DNA of 64,000 nt from Streptomyces olindensis (GTDB lineage: Bacteria > Actinomycetota > Actinomycetes > Streptomycetales > Streptomycetaceae). The stretch is taken from NCBI GenBank assembly GCA_000696115.1, contig JJOH01000109.1:17715-81714 (forward strand), read 5' to 3'. This document shows positions 9,522-17,880 of the stretch, in pieces. Both the position numbers and the translations under genes were made by a program. The notes beneath the pieces are model-generated. The model was not told where the DNA came from. It did not search any database and saw nothing but the letters and a program-made list of their open reading frames with translations. Position 1 is the stretch's first letter, and the number at the start of each line of letters is the position of its first letter.

Positions 9522-9653
9522 ACGGCCATGCCCTCTCCTCAGCGACGGCCTCGGCAACCAGCGCCTCCAGCAGAGTCTCAAGCCCAGGCCCATGGGGCGA
9601 CCGAGGCCGCGGCTGCCAACCTCTCACGCCCGAAAGGAAAGAAAAGGAAAGAC

Positions 9654-10007
9654 ATGTCGCTCCTGAAGACCATCGACACCGATCCCTCCTTCGCGCCGCA
9701 CGAGTCCGGCCCGCTCCCGGAACGCCTGATTTCCGGCAACCCCGCCTTCAAGACCTGGGCCCAGGACGTCGCCCGTGGGGAGGCGATCCATACGGGCGTC
9801 TGGGAAGCGACGCCCGGCGAGACGCGTTCGATCAAGGGTGAGACCTTCGAGTTCTGCCATATCCTCGCCGGCGTCGTCGAGCTCACGCCGGACGGTGGCG
9901 AGCCGGTGGTCTACAAGGCAGGCGACAGCTTTGTCATGAAGCCGGGCTTCGCAGGCGTCTGGAAGACCATCGAAACCGTGCGCAAGATCTACGTGATCGT
10001 GAAGTGA
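9654..10007 (+). CDS. Small cupin-domain protein
   Basis: A 117-residue single cupin of the DUF861/EutQ-like type, with GEAIHTGVWEATPG, FEFCHILAGVVELTPDGGEPVVYKAGDSFVMKPGFAGVWKTIE and KIYVIV as the beta-barrel blocks. I chose the ATG at 9654 because it follows AAGGAAAG and the homologous fold begins there. Reading further upstream would place coding sequence over the terminator hairpin. Similar cupins are often encoded beside amine-oxidase genes, but their reaction is generally unknown. It sits alone, convergent with the first IclR gene. Confidence 0.8.
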   Translation: MSLLKTIDTDPSFAPHESGPLPERLISGNPAFKTWAQDVARGEAIHTGVWEATPGETRSIKGETFEFCHILAGVVELTPDGGEPVVYKAGDSFVMKPGFAGVWKTIETVRKIYVIVK

Positions 10008-10026
10008 TGCCGACGCGCGACGCCCG

Positions 10027-10041
10027 CCTCCCGCAGGGAGG
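10027..10041 (+). terminator. Short hairpin between convergent cupin and IclR genes
   Basis: CCTCCC-GCA-GGGAGG, a 6-bp perfect stem with a 3-nt loop, 20 bp after the cupin stop and 69 bp before the IclR stop. It could serve both directions. The stem is short. Confidence 0.4.
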
Positions 10042-10109
10042 GGGCCGGACCCGCCCGGGTGGGGAACGCGGCCGTCAGCCGGGGTGAGTACCCGGAGCCG
10101 GGACAGCCG

Positions 10110-10859
10110 TCAGGCCTGGTGTCGGGCGGTGATCTCCGCCGCCGTCTCGGCGACCAGCCGGCCCAGCTCGGGCAGTCGGCCGGGCTCGAAGCGGGAGTCG
10201 GGCAGGGAGACGGCCACGGCGGCCAGCGGCACGCCGTCGCCGTCCAGGACAGGTGCCGCGATGGCGCAGACGCCTTGAAGGTACTGGTTGTGGTTGACGG
10301 CGTAGCCGCGCTTTCTGACGCGCTGGAGCTCCGACCGCAGCTGCACCGGGTCGGTGATGGTCTCCTCGCCGTAACCCTCCAGCGTGCCCGCGGCGACCTC
10401 GTCGACGTCGGCCTTCGCCAGATGGGCGAGGACCGCGTGCCCGGAGGCCGTGGCGTGCAGGGGCGAGGTGTCGCCGATCGCGTGGAAGGTGCGCACGGCG
10501 TGGTCGCAGTCGACACGGTCGACGACGACCACGCTGTGCAGGGCATCAGGCACGGACAGGTGGATGGTCTCGTTCAGCACGTCACGGAGCCGGATCATCG
10601 GCTCCCGTGCGGCGGCGAACAGGCTGGAGCCCTGCAGGGCGGCGGGTCGTACGGCCAGGACGCGGGCGCCGATCTCCCAGCGCGTGGTGTCCTTGCGGTT
10701 CGCCCGCAGCCAGCCGGCCTCGTTGAGCGTGAGCAGGGTGCGCTGCACAGTGGACTTCGGAAGCCCGAAGATCTTCGTCAACTCCCCCACGGTCACGGGC
10801 TGATGCTGCGCGACCGCCTCCAGAACCCGCAGCGACCTGGTGACGCTCTTCATCTCCAT
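10110..10859 (-). CDS. IclR-family transcriptional regulator (copy 1)
   Basis: A 249-residue IclR protein. The N-terminal winged helix-turn-helix (roughly residues 1-65) includes VTVGELTKIFGLPKSTVQRTLLTL. The C-terminal effector domain (about 70-249) has VVVVDRVDCDHAVRTF and ATASGHAVLAHL. Family members bind small metabolites and usually control adjacent catabolic genes. It is a close paralog of the next regulator, with near-identical DNA-recognition helices. It starts MEMKSVTRSL at an ATG preceded by GGGGGCACC. A GTGCCA...GGCAC element about 70 bp upstream is shared with copy 2, so mutual or auto-regulation is likely. Confidence 0.9.
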   Translation of the reverse strand: MEMKSVTRSLRVLEAVAQHQPVTVGELTKIFGLPKSTVQRTLLTLNEAGWLRANRKDTTRWEIGARVLAVRPAALQGSSLFAAAREPMIRLRDVLNETIHLSVPDALHSVVVVDRVDCDHAVRTFHAIGDTSPLHATASGHAVLAHLAKADVDEVAAGTLEGYGEETITDPVQLRSELQRVRKRGYAVNHNQYLQGVCAIAAPVLDGDGVPLAAVAVSLPDSRFEPGRLPELGRLVAETAAEITARHQA

Positions 10860-10930
10860 TCGGTGCCCCCTCAGATCTGTGGAGTGCCTGTGTCACCTCT
10901 TGACTCCCTTGGGAAGCCAAAGGCATGATC

Positions 10931-10967
10931 GTGCCAGATGGTAGCACATCGTTCCACAATGCGGCAC
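10931..10967 (-). promoter_or_regulatory. 37-bp IclR-type operator, copy 1
   Basis: Begins GTGCCAGAT, contains TAGCACA and ends TTCCACAATGCGGCAC. It matches the element at 12055-12091 at 32 of 37 positions and lies at a similar distance upstream of its IclR gene. The TTCCACAATGCGG core resembles the 15-bp palindromes bound by many IclR proteins. Confidence 0.65.
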
Positions 10968-11154
10968 ACTCGCATGCTCCCGGGGCGTCCGATCACCGGA
11001 CCGGCCTTGAGGGGTGATGGGAGTCCCGATTCCCCGCGGCGATGGACAGCGGTAGTGCGCTGACCGTGCCTACTGCGCCGCGTGGTGCGGCCGCCCTGTG
11101 CCCGAGCCGTCTCCCCCCGGCCGGGCACAGGGCACGGCTGCCGTGACATGGGCA

Positions 11155-11194
11155 GAGGGGCGGCTCGCACGCTGACGCGTGTGAGCCGCCCCTC
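11155..11194 (-). terminator. Terminator after IclR copy 2
   Basis: A 16-bp stem with one mismatch, GAGGGGCGGCTCGCAC / GTGTGAGCCGCCCCTC, with an 8-nt loop, 31 bp past the stop of IclR copy 2. The rest of the 366-bp gap between the two IclR genes holds the copy-1 operator and nothing else I recognise. Confidence 0.8.
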
Positions 11195-11225
11195 GTCGGC
11201 GTGGCTGCGGACCGCCGCTTTCCGT

Positions 11226-11978
11226 TCAGGCGCCCAGGCGGCGCCGTGTGATCTCCGCGGCTGTGTCGGCGACGAGGCGGCCCCACTCGGGGACGCGTTC
11301 ATCGTCGAACCGCGACTCGGGCATGGAGATGGCCACGGTGGCCAGAGGCGTGCCGTCCTCGTCCAGAACGGGAGCGGCGACGGCGCAGACGCCCGGCCGG
11401 TACTGGTTGCGGTTGACCGCGTACCCGTCGGCGCGGATGCGGTCCAGTTCGGCGTGCAGCTCTTCGGGGTCGACGGGGGTCGTGTCGCTGAAACGCTCCA
11501 GCCCTCGCGTGATGAGTTCGTCGACGTCCCGCCTCGGAAGGTGAGCGAGAACGGTGCGTCCGACGGCGGTGGCGTGCAGGGGAGAGGTGTCGCCGATCGT
11601 GTGGAAGGTGCGTACGGGGTGGTCGCAGTCGACGCGGTCCACCACGACCATGCACTGCAGGGCGTCCGGTACCGACAGGTGGATGGTCTCGTTCACCGTG
11701 TCCCGGAGGCGAACCATGGGTTCACGGGCGGCGGCGAACAGGCTGGAGCCCTGCAGGGCGGCGGGTCGTACGGCCAGGACGCGGGCGCCGATCTCCCAGC
11801 GGGTGGTGTCCTTGCGGTTGGCGCGCAGCCAGCCGGCCTCCGCCAGCGTGACCAAGGTGCGCTGCACGGTGGACTTGGGCAGTCCGAAGAGCTTCGTCAA
11901 CTCCCCTACGGTCACGGGCTGATGCTGGGCGACCGCCTCCAGGATTCGCAGCGACCTGGTGACGCTCTTCATTTCCAT
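11226..11978 (-). CDS. IclR-family transcriptional regulator (copy 2)
   Basis: A 250-residue paralog of the regulator at 10110-10859. The winged helix-turn-helix is nearly identical (ELTKLFGLPKSTVQRTLVTL). The effector domain is more diverged, with GLERFSDTTPVDPEELHAELDRIRADGYAV where copy 1 differs, so the two may share operators but sense different ligands. The start MEMKSVTRSL is at the ATG at 11978. It is divergent from the tandem SolA-type oxidases, and the 37-bp element lies in the shared upstream region. That makes it the best candidate regulator of the rightward gene set. Confidence 0.9.
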   Translation of the reverse strand: MEMKSVTRSLRILEAVAQHQPVTVGELTKLFGLPKSTVQRTLVTLAEAGWLRANRKDTTRWEIGARVLAVRPAALQGSSLFAAAREPMVRLRDTVNETIHLSVPDALQCMVVVDRVDCDHPVRTFHTIGDTSPLHATAVGRTVLAHLPRRDVDELITRGLERFSDTTPVDPEELHAELDRIRADGYAVNRNQYRPGVCAVAAPVLDEDGTPLATVAISMPESRFDDERVPEWGRLVADTAAEITRRRLGA

Positions 11979-12054
11979 CCGGTTTCCCCCTGTTAATCCT
12001 CGAAATTTCTGCTGGACACCCTCTTGACTCCCCTCTGAGCCACTGCCATTCTCT

Positions 12055-12091
12055 GTGCCAGATTCTAGCACAGCATTCCACAATGTGGCAC
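12055..12091 (-). promoter_or_regulatory. 37-bp IclR-type operator, copy 2 (divergent promoter region)
   Basis: Ends are GTGCCA and TGGCAC (inverted). The core CCACA-A-TGTGG is a perfect palindrome. On the minus strand it contains TAGAAT, a plausible -10 for the IclR gene, so binding would block its transcription. It also sits about 160 bp upstream of the rightward oxidase genes. Confidence 0.65.
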
Positions 12092-12251
12092 GGCTCCAAG
12101 AGGGTCCCGCCGAAGTGAGCCGGACTGCGAGATGCGGCGGTTGTGAGCCGCAGGACCCCACAAGGTCCGGCTCCCGCCCAAACTCTCTCGAATCGAACAG
12201 CCTCACGCTGAGGGCACAGCATGCGCCTCGGCGATACGAAAGGAAAGTCCT

Positions 12252-13388
12252 GTGTCAGCTGCCAGGAAGCGCGTCGCCGTCGTCGGCGTGGGAACGATGG
12301 GCAGCCAGGCCGCCTGGCGGCTGGCGGCCCGTGGCGCCGAGGTCGTCGGATACGACCGGTTCGCCCCCGGCCACGACCGCAGTGCCGCCGGCGGCGAGTC
12401 CCGGATCTTCCGCAGCGCCCACTTCGAGGACTCCCGGTACGTCCCGCTCCTCAAGCACGCCGACACCCTGTGGGAGCAGCTCCAGCAGGAGACCGGCCGC
12501 GAGCTGCGCCGCCTGACCGGGTGCCTGCTCATGGGGCCGACCGAGCACCAGCAGATGGCCACCGTCCTGCAGTCCATCGCCGAGCACGGCCTCGACCACG
12601 AGGTGCTCGACGCCGAGGCCCTGGCCAAGCGCTTCCCGCAGTACCGGATCGAGGACGGCGACGCGGCAGTGCTCGACCGCCGCGCCGGTCTCATCCGCCC
12701 CGAACTGACCGTCCAGACCGCCGCCCGACGCGCGGAACAGCTGGGGGCCGTGATCCACCGCTATACGCCGGTGCGCGAGGTCACGCCGGTGAGCGGCGGG
12801 GTGGAGATCCGCACCGACACCGGCAGCGAGCGCTTCGACGCGGCCGTGGTCACCCCGGGCCCCTGGGTCAACGACCTGCTGCCCGCCCTGCCCTGGGAGG
12901 TGCAGATCCGCCGCATCATCAGCGCCTGGTTCGTGCCCACCACCGACGCCTGGTTCGGCGAGGAGCGTCCCGCGTTCATCCGTACGGCACCGACCCACTG
13001 CTACGGCCTGCCCTCCCCGGACGGCATCTCGGTCAAGCTCGGCCTCTCCCAGGCCCTGCACCGGCCGGCCGGCGACCCGAACCAGCTGGACCGGACGGTG
13101 CAGCCGGAGGAGCTGGAGATCTTCGCCGACCTGATGGGCCGCTACCTGCCGGACCTCAACCCCGACCCGACCCGTCTGGCCGTCTACATGGAGGGCTACA
13201 CCGGCAGCAGCCGCCCGCTGGTCGGCCCGCTGCCCGGCGCCGAGAACCTGATCCTGCTCGCCGGCTTCTCCGGCCACGGCTTCAAGCTCTCGCCCGCCTT
13301 CGGCGACATCGCCGCCGACCTCGCGCTGGACGGCTCCTCGCCCCAGCCCATCGACTTCATCTCCACCCTCGACCGCACCGCGGCCTGA
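12252..13388 (+). CDS. SolA-type FAD-dependent N-methyl amino acid/amine oxidase (copy 1)
   Basis: A 378-residue monomeric sarcosine oxidase/N-methyltryptophan oxidase family enzyme, which would oxidise a secondary or primary amine to an imine with release of H2O2. The dinucleotide motif VAVVGVGTMGSQAAWRLAARG is at the N-terminus, and DRSAAGGESRIFR and LLAGFSGHGFKLSPAFGDIAADLAL complete the FAD site. The cysteine that binds FAD covalently in MSOX/SolA should lie just before the YT-type segment. Here that stretch reads AVYMEGYTGSS with no cysteine, so non-covalent FAD is expected. The GTG start has AGGAAAG upstream. It is the first of a tandem pair. Confidence 0.85.
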   Translation: MSAARKRVAVVGVGTMGSQAAWRLAARGAEVVGYDRFAPGHDRSAAGGESRIFRSAHFEDSRYVPLLKHADTLWEQLQQETGRELRRLTGCLLMGPTEHQQMATVLQSIAEHGLDHEVLDAEALAKRFPQYRIEDGDAAVLDRRAGLIRPELTVQTAARRAEQLGAVIHRYTPVREVTPVSGGVEIRTDTGSERFDAAVVTPGPWVNDLLPALPWEVQIRRIISAWFVPTTDAWFGEERPAFIRTAPTHCYGLPSPDGISVKLGLSQALHRPAGDPNQLDRTVQPEELEIFADLMGRYLPDLNPDPTRLAVYMEGYTGSSRPLVGPLPGAENLILLAGFSGHGFKLSPAFGDIAADLALDGSSPQPIDFISTLDRTAA

Positions 13389-13432
13389 CCCCGCCCCGAC
13401 CACCGTTCGGTACATCCGGCAAGGAGAACCAC

Positions 13433-14569
13433 ATGGCCACGAGGAAACGTGTCGCCGTCGTCGGCACCGGCACGGTGGGCAGCCAGGCCGCCTGGCGGCT
13501 GGCGGCCCGTGGTGCCGAGGTCGTCGGATACGACCGGTTCGCCCCCGGCCACGACCGCAGTGCCGCGGGCGGTGAGACCCGGGTCTTCCGCAGCGTGCAG
13601 ACCGACGACGGCCGCTATGTGCCGCTCGTCCGGCACGCCGACGCCCTGTGGGAGCAGTTGCAGGCGGAGACCGGGCGGGAGCTGCGCCGCCTGACCGGGG
13701 CCCTGGTCATGGGGCCGGCCGACCACCCCGAGATGCGTACCGTCAGGGACGTCGTCGCCGAGCACGGCCTCGACCACGAGGTGCTCGACGCCGAGGCGGT
13801 GGCCAAGCGTTTCCCGCAGCTTCGCGTCGACGACGGCGATCTGGTGGTCCTGGACCGTCACGCGGGCTTCGTCCGCCCCGAGCTGACGGTCCAGACCGCG
13901 GCCCGGCGCGCCGAGGAACTGGGCGCCCGGATCCGCCGCTACACCCCGGTCCGGGAGGTCACCCCCGTCGCCGGGGGAGGCGTGGAGATCCGCACCGACA
14001 CCGGCACGGAGCGTTTCGACGCCGCGGTCGTCACCCCCGGCCCGTGGGTGGGTGACCTGCTGCCCGGCCTGCCGTGGGAGGTGAGTGTCTACCGCGCGAT
14101 CAGCGCCTGGTTCCTGCCCCATGAGGACCAGTCGGCGGATGCGGAGCGGCCCGCCTTCATCCGCCGGGGCGACGTCCCCTTCTACGGCATCCCGTCCCCG
14201 GACGGGATGACCGTCAAGCTCGGCCTGTCCCAGGCCCACCACAAGCCTGTGGATGACCCGAACCGCCTGAACCGGACCGTCGCACCGGAGGAACTGGAGA
14301 CGTTCACGGAGATCGTGCGGCGCCACCTGCCCGGCCTGAACCCCGACCCGGTACGGCTGTCCGTCTTCATGGAGGGCTACACCGACAGCACCCGGCCGCT
14401 GGTGGGCCACCTGCCGGGCTGCGAGGACATCGTCCTGCTGGCCGGCTTCTCCGGCCAGGGCTTCAAGCTCTCGCCCGCCATGGGCGACATCGCCGCGGAC
14501 CTCGCCCTTCAGGGCCGCACCGCCCAGCCGATCGACTTCATCACCACCAACGGCCGCATCGCGGCCTGA
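13433..14569 (+). CDS. SolA-type FAD-dependent N-methyl amino acid/amine oxidase (copy 2)
   Basis: Also 378 residues and a clear tandem duplicate of the preceding gene. The first 45 residues differ at only a few positions (VAVVGTGTVGSQAAWRL, GGETRVFR). Divergence concentrates in the substrate-side stretches (SVQTDDGRYVPLVRHAD, AWFLPHEDQSADAERP, RGDVPFYGIPS), so the copies probably handle different amines. The FAD-covalent cysteine is again missing (SVFMEGYTDST). An AAGGAGAACCAC ribosome-binding site sits before the ATG at 13433. It is 44 bp after copy 1 and 18 bp before the deacylase gene, so all are probably one transcript. Confidence 0.85.
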   Translation: MATRKRVAVVGTGTVGSQAAWRLAARGAEVVGYDRFAPGHDRSAAGGETRVFRSVQTDDGRYVPLVRHADALWEQLQAETGRELRRLTGALVMGPADHPEMRTVRDVVAEHGLDHEVLDAEAVAKRFPQLRVDDGDLVVLDRHAGFVRPELTVQTAARRAEELGARIRRYTPVREVTPVAGGGVEIRTDTGTERFDAAVVTPGPWVGDLLPGLPWEVSVYRAISAWFLPHEDQSADAERPAFIRRGDVPFYGIPSPDGMTVKLGLSQAHHKPVDDPNRLNRTVAPEELETFTEIVRRHLPGLNPDPVRLSVFMEGYTDSTRPLVGHLPGCEDIVLLAGFSGQGFKLSPAMGDIAADLALQGRTAQPIDFITTNGRIAA

Positions 14570-14587
14570 GCTCGAACGAGGTAAGAC

Positions 14588-15559
14588 ATGACCCTGACCA
14601 TCGGCCCGCTGCGGGCCGAGCCCGGCCAGAAGACCCGCGGGACCCTGCCCGCCGACCTCGGCTCCACGACGGCCCAGGTTCCCGTGATCCTCGTCAACGG
14701 CTCCCGTCCGGGCCCCAGAGTGGTGATCACCGGGGGTGTGCACGGCGGCGAGTTCATCGGCGTCGACGCCACCACCCGCCTGGCCGGGCTGCTGGAACCG
14801 GACGAGGTCGCCGGCCAGCTGGTGATCTGCCCCGTGTCCAACCCCCCGGCCGTCTACGGGGGCAGGCTCAACATCTCCCCGCTGGACGGCGTCAACATCA
14901 ACCGCGTCTTCCCCGGCGACAAGGACGGCGGCCCCACCGACCGCATGGCGGCCTGGCTCTTCGAGCACCTGATCGACGGCGCCGACGCCTACATCGACCT
15001 GCACAGCGGCGGCATCGACCAGCACCTGCTCGACTTCGTCGGCTACCGCCTGACCGGCGACGACGAACTGGACGCGAAGAACAAGGCGATGGCCCACGCG
15101 GTCGGATACGAGCTGGTCATCTTCGGCACCAGCCCGGACGGCGGCAACAGCCACGCCGCGGCGAACCGCCAGGGCATCCCCGCGATCCTCGTCGAGACCG
15201 GCCAACTCGGCGACCGCGACCCCGCCACCGTGCGCAGGCTCCTCGACGCCCTCTACCGGATCCTGCACCACCTCGGAGTCATCGAGGCCCCGCAGGACCT
15301 CGCACCGGTGACCGTGCAGCCGCGCGACTGGATCTGGACGGGCGAGGTCGTCTCCCCGGTCACCGGTCTGTGGTACCCGGACGCGGTCACCGGTGACGAG
15401 GTTTCCGAGGGACAGACCATCGGCCGCATCATCGACCCGGTCGACGGCACCGAGCACAAGATCACCGCCACGGCCACCGGAAAGATCATCTACGGCATGA
15501 ACGGGCTCTCCGTCCGCCCCGGCACGGAGCTCGCCGCCATCGCCGTCCCGCACCACTGA
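14588..15559 (+). CDS. AstE/AspA/DoeB-type zinc deacylase (copy 1)
   Basis: A 323-residue member of the succinylglutamate desuccinylase/aspartoacylase (M14-like) family, which removes an acyl group from an N-acylated amino acid or diamine. Zinc ligands are visible in GGVHGGEF (His and Glu) and DLHSGG (His). NINRVFPG is the substrate-carboxylate motif. A C-terminal beta domain runs from about residue 245 (WTGEVVSPVTGLWYP, GEVSEGQ-like turn, GTELAAIAV). The closest described function by layout is N-acetyl-diaminobutyrate deacetylase (DoeB) or a relative, but the acyl substrate is unknown. It follows the oxidases and precedes the ABC importer. Confidence 0.85.
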   Translation: MTLTIGPLRAEPGQKTRGTLPADLGSTTAQVPVILVNGSRPGPRVVITGGVHGGEFIGVDATTRLAGLLEPDEVAGQLVICPVSNPPAVYGGRLNISPLDGVNINRVFPGDKDGGPTDRMAAWLFEHLIDGADAYIDLHSGGIDQHLLDFVGYRLTGDDELDAKNKAMAHAVGYELVIFGTSPDGGNSHAAANRQGIPAILVETGQLGDRDPATVRRLLDALYRILHHLGVIEAPQDLAPVTVQPRDWIWTGEVVSPVTGLWYPDAVTGDEVSEGQTIGRIIDPVDGTEHKITATATGKIIYGMNGLSVRPGTELAAIAVPHH

Positions 15560-15641
15560 CGGGCCGCAGGCCCGCCCGCTGACTCCACCCCCTACCCCCC
15601 CAGAGCTGGCCCCCCATTGCGCTACTTCCAGGAGATTTGTC

Positions 15642-16745
15642 ATGAGTGATGCCCAGATCGGTCGTAGAGCGCTCCTGCGCGGAGCAGGCGGCCTCGCCGC
15701 CCTCGCCGCTCTTCCCTCCCTGGCCGCCTGCGGCACCGGCACCAGCCGTGCCCAGGCCGGCGGCGGCAAGGGCGGCGGCAAGACGGTCGTCGTCCGTGAC
15801 AGCGGCGGTTCCTACGGGGCGGCCCTGCAGAAGGCGATCTACACGCCGTTCACCCAGGAGACCGGCATCCAGGTCAAGGTGCTCAACCTGGACGACGCCC
15901 CGCTGCTGGCGCAGATCAAGCAGGGCCGCCCGCAGTGCGACCTCATCAACAACTCGATGATGTCCCACATCAAGTACGTCAAGCAGGACGCGCTGGAGGC
16001 GCTGGACCTCGACCGGGTCAAGAGCGTGAAGAGCGCGAAGATCCCCGAGAACCAGATCACCGACCATGCCGTCGGCAGCAGCTTCTACGGCGCGTGTATG
16101 GCGTACCGCACGGACGCCTTCGGCGGCAGGAAGCCGGAGTCGTGGGCGGACTTCTGGGACACCAAGGCGTTCCAGGGCGGTCGTTCGATGTGCAACCCGG
16201 ACGGTGACCTGCCGGAGCTGGAGTTCGCGCTGCTGGCCGACGGCGTGCCGATGGACAAGCTGTACCCGCTCGATGTGGACCGGGCCTTCAAGGTGCTGAC
16301 ACAGCTGCGGGGCGACATCAAGAAGTTCTGGGACAGCGGCCCGCTGCCGGGTGTGCTGCTGAGCCGCCAGGAGGTGACGATGTCCACCGTCTGGGACGGC
16401 CGGATCGCCGATCTGCAGAAGCAGGGCGTCCCGGTGGAGCGGCAGCTCAACGGCATGCGCCGCCAGTTCCAGGGCTACGCCATCGCCAAGGGCGCGGCCA
16501 ACATAGACGCCGCCTACCAGCTGATGGACTTCTCGCTGCGTGCCGAGAGCCAGGCCGCCCTGGCCAAGGCCTTCCCGTCGAACCCGTCGTCCCCGCTGGC
16601 CTACGCCAAGCTCACCGAGGACGAGCGCAACGCACTCGCCGGTGCGCCCAAGTACTACGACAAGGGTTTCGACGCGGACGTCGACTGGTGGCTGAAGAAC
16701 GAATCGGCCGTCACCAAGCGCTGGTTGGAGTGGGCTCGTGGCTGA
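15642..16745 (+). CDS. ABC importer substrate-binding lipoprotein (spermidine/putrescine PotD type)
   Basis: A 367-residue extracytoplasmic binding protein. The signal has a twin-arginine motif (R8-R9) and a hydrophobic run ending in the lipobox LAAC with acceptor cysteine C30, so it is probably a Tat-exported lipoprotein. The mature part reads TVVVRDSGGSYGAALQKAIYTPFTQETGIQVKV, typical of polyamine/iron-type family-1 binding proteins. The stretches WADFWDTKAFQG and QGYAIAKGAANIDAAYQLMDF match PotD-like domains. It heads the set binding protein-ATPase-permease-permease. The ligand is probably a polyamine-like cation, by family inference. Confidence 0.9.
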   Translation: MSDAQIGRRALLRGAGGLAALAALPSLAACGTGTSRAQAGGGKGGGKTVVVRDSGGSYGAALQKAIYTPFTQETGIQVKVLNLDDAPLLAQIKQGRPQCDLINNSMMSHIKYVKQDALEALDLDRVKSVKSAKIPENQITDHAVGSSFYGACMAYRTDAFGGRKPESWADFWDTKAFQGGRSMCNPDGDLPELEFALLADGVPMDKLYPLDVDRAFKVLTQLRGDIKKFWDSGPLPGVLLSRQEVTMSTVWDGRIADLQKQGVPVERQLNGMRRQFQGYAIAKGAANIDAAYQLMDFSLRAESQAALAKAFPSNPSSPLAYAKLTEDERNALAGAPKYYDKGFDADVDWWLKNESAVTKRWLEWARG

Positions 16746-17877
16746 ATTCGGTGTTGCCACACCGTCCGTCAAGGTGGCCGGCGGCAAGCCGGCCACCGCG
16801 ACCGGCAAATCGCTGTCGGTGGTGGCCCTGCGCAAGACCTACGGCGACGTGGTCGCCGTCGACGAGGCGTCCATGGAGATCGCCGCCGGGGAGTTCGTCA
16901 CCTTCCTCGGCTCCTCGGGGTCGGGCAAGACCACGACGCTGATGATGATCGCCGGGTTCTGCGAACCCGACTCCGGCACCATCACCGTCGGGGACCGGGA
17001 TGTCACCCGGCTCGCGCCGCAGAAACGCGGCCTGGGCTTCGTCTTCCAGCAGTACCTGCTCTTCCCGCACATGACGGTCGCCGAGAACGTCGCCTTTCCG
17101 CTCACCCTGCGCGGAGTGGCGAAGGACGAGATCCGCCGCCGGGTGGGGGAGACGCTGGAGATCGCGGGCCTGTCCGGGTTCGGCGGGCGTAAGCCGCGTG
17201 AGCTGTCCGGCGGTCAGCAGCAGCGGGTCGCCCTGTGCCGGGCGCTGGTCTACCGCCCGCCGGTCATCCTCATGGACGAACCGCTCGGCGCGCTGGACAA
17301 GAAGCTGCGTGACCAGCTCCAGGTCGAGATCAAGACCATCCAGCAGGAAATCGGCCTGACCGTCATCTATGTGACGCACGATCAGGAAGAAGCGCTGGTC
17401 ATGTCCGACCGCATCGCGGTGATGCGCAACGGCCTGATCGAGCAGTTCGACACCCCCAGGGAGCTGTTCGAGCGGCCGAAGACGCCGTTCGTGGCGGACT
17501 TCCTGGGCGCGGCCAACTTCCTGCCCGGCCGCGTCGAGCAGCACGACGGCGAGCACACCCTGGTCCGCCTCGACAACAGCGGCGGCCTGATCAAGGCGCG
17601 CCGCCACGACCTCGCCGTGGGTGCCCAGGTCAAGGTCGCCGTCCAGCCGGGCCGGCTGCGAGCCTGCGCCACCGACGACGGCTTCTGTACCGGCACCGTC
17701 GAGACCGCCACGTATGTGGGCACTCTGGTCCGCGCCGGGGTGCGCATCGACGGCAAGGACGCGCCCCTGCTGCGTCTGGAGGTCCCGGCCGGCCGCGGAC
17801 CCGTCGCCGGCGAGCGGGTCGGGATCACCGCCGATGCGGACGACGTCAACCTCTTCGCAGACGAACAGGCAGGGTGA
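16738..17877 (+). CDS. ABC importer ATP-binding protein (PotA type)
   Basis: A 379-residue ATPase energising uptake. Walker A GSSGSGKTT is at residues 58-66, the Q-loop is in FVFQQYLLFPHM, the signature is LSGGQQQRVALCRAL, Walker B is VILMDEP, and the switch histidine is in YVTHDQEEAL. A C-terminal TOBE domain (about 290-379) is usual for Pot/Mal-type ATPases. The start overlaps the binding-protein gene by 8 bp. Confidence 0.93.
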   Translation: MAEFGVATPSVKVAGGKPATATGKSLSVVALRKTYGDVVAVDEASMEIAAGEFVTFLGSSGSGKTTTLMMIAGFCEPDSGTITVGDRDVTRLAPQKRGLGFVFQQYLLFPHMTVAENVAFPLTLRGVAKDEIRRRVGETLEIAGLSGFGGRKPRELSGGQQQRVALCRALVYRPPVILMDEPLGALDKKLRDQLQVEIKTIQQEIGLTVIYVTHDQEEALVMSDRIAVMRNGLIEQFDTPRELFERPKTPFVADFLGAANFLPGRVEQHDGEHTLVRLDNSGGLIKARRHDLAVGAQVKVAVQPGRLRACATDDGFCTGTVETATYVGTLVRAGVRIDGKDAPLLRLEVPAGRGPVAGERVGITADADDVNLFADEQAG

Positions 17878-17880
17878 GCC

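Noticed and set aside
9474..9653. N-terminal extension of the cupin protein starting at 9474
   Set aside because: It would read through the terminator hairpin at 9485-9521, is rich in Arg/Pro/Gln, and a good ribosome-binding site precedes the ATG at 9654.
13196..15781. Very long minus-strand open frame (861 codons) opposite the SolA and deacylase genes
   Set aside because: It lies antisense to two well-supported enzymes. Its translation is low-complexity Gly/Val/Asp/Arg and has no motifs. Such shadows are expected at this G+C content.
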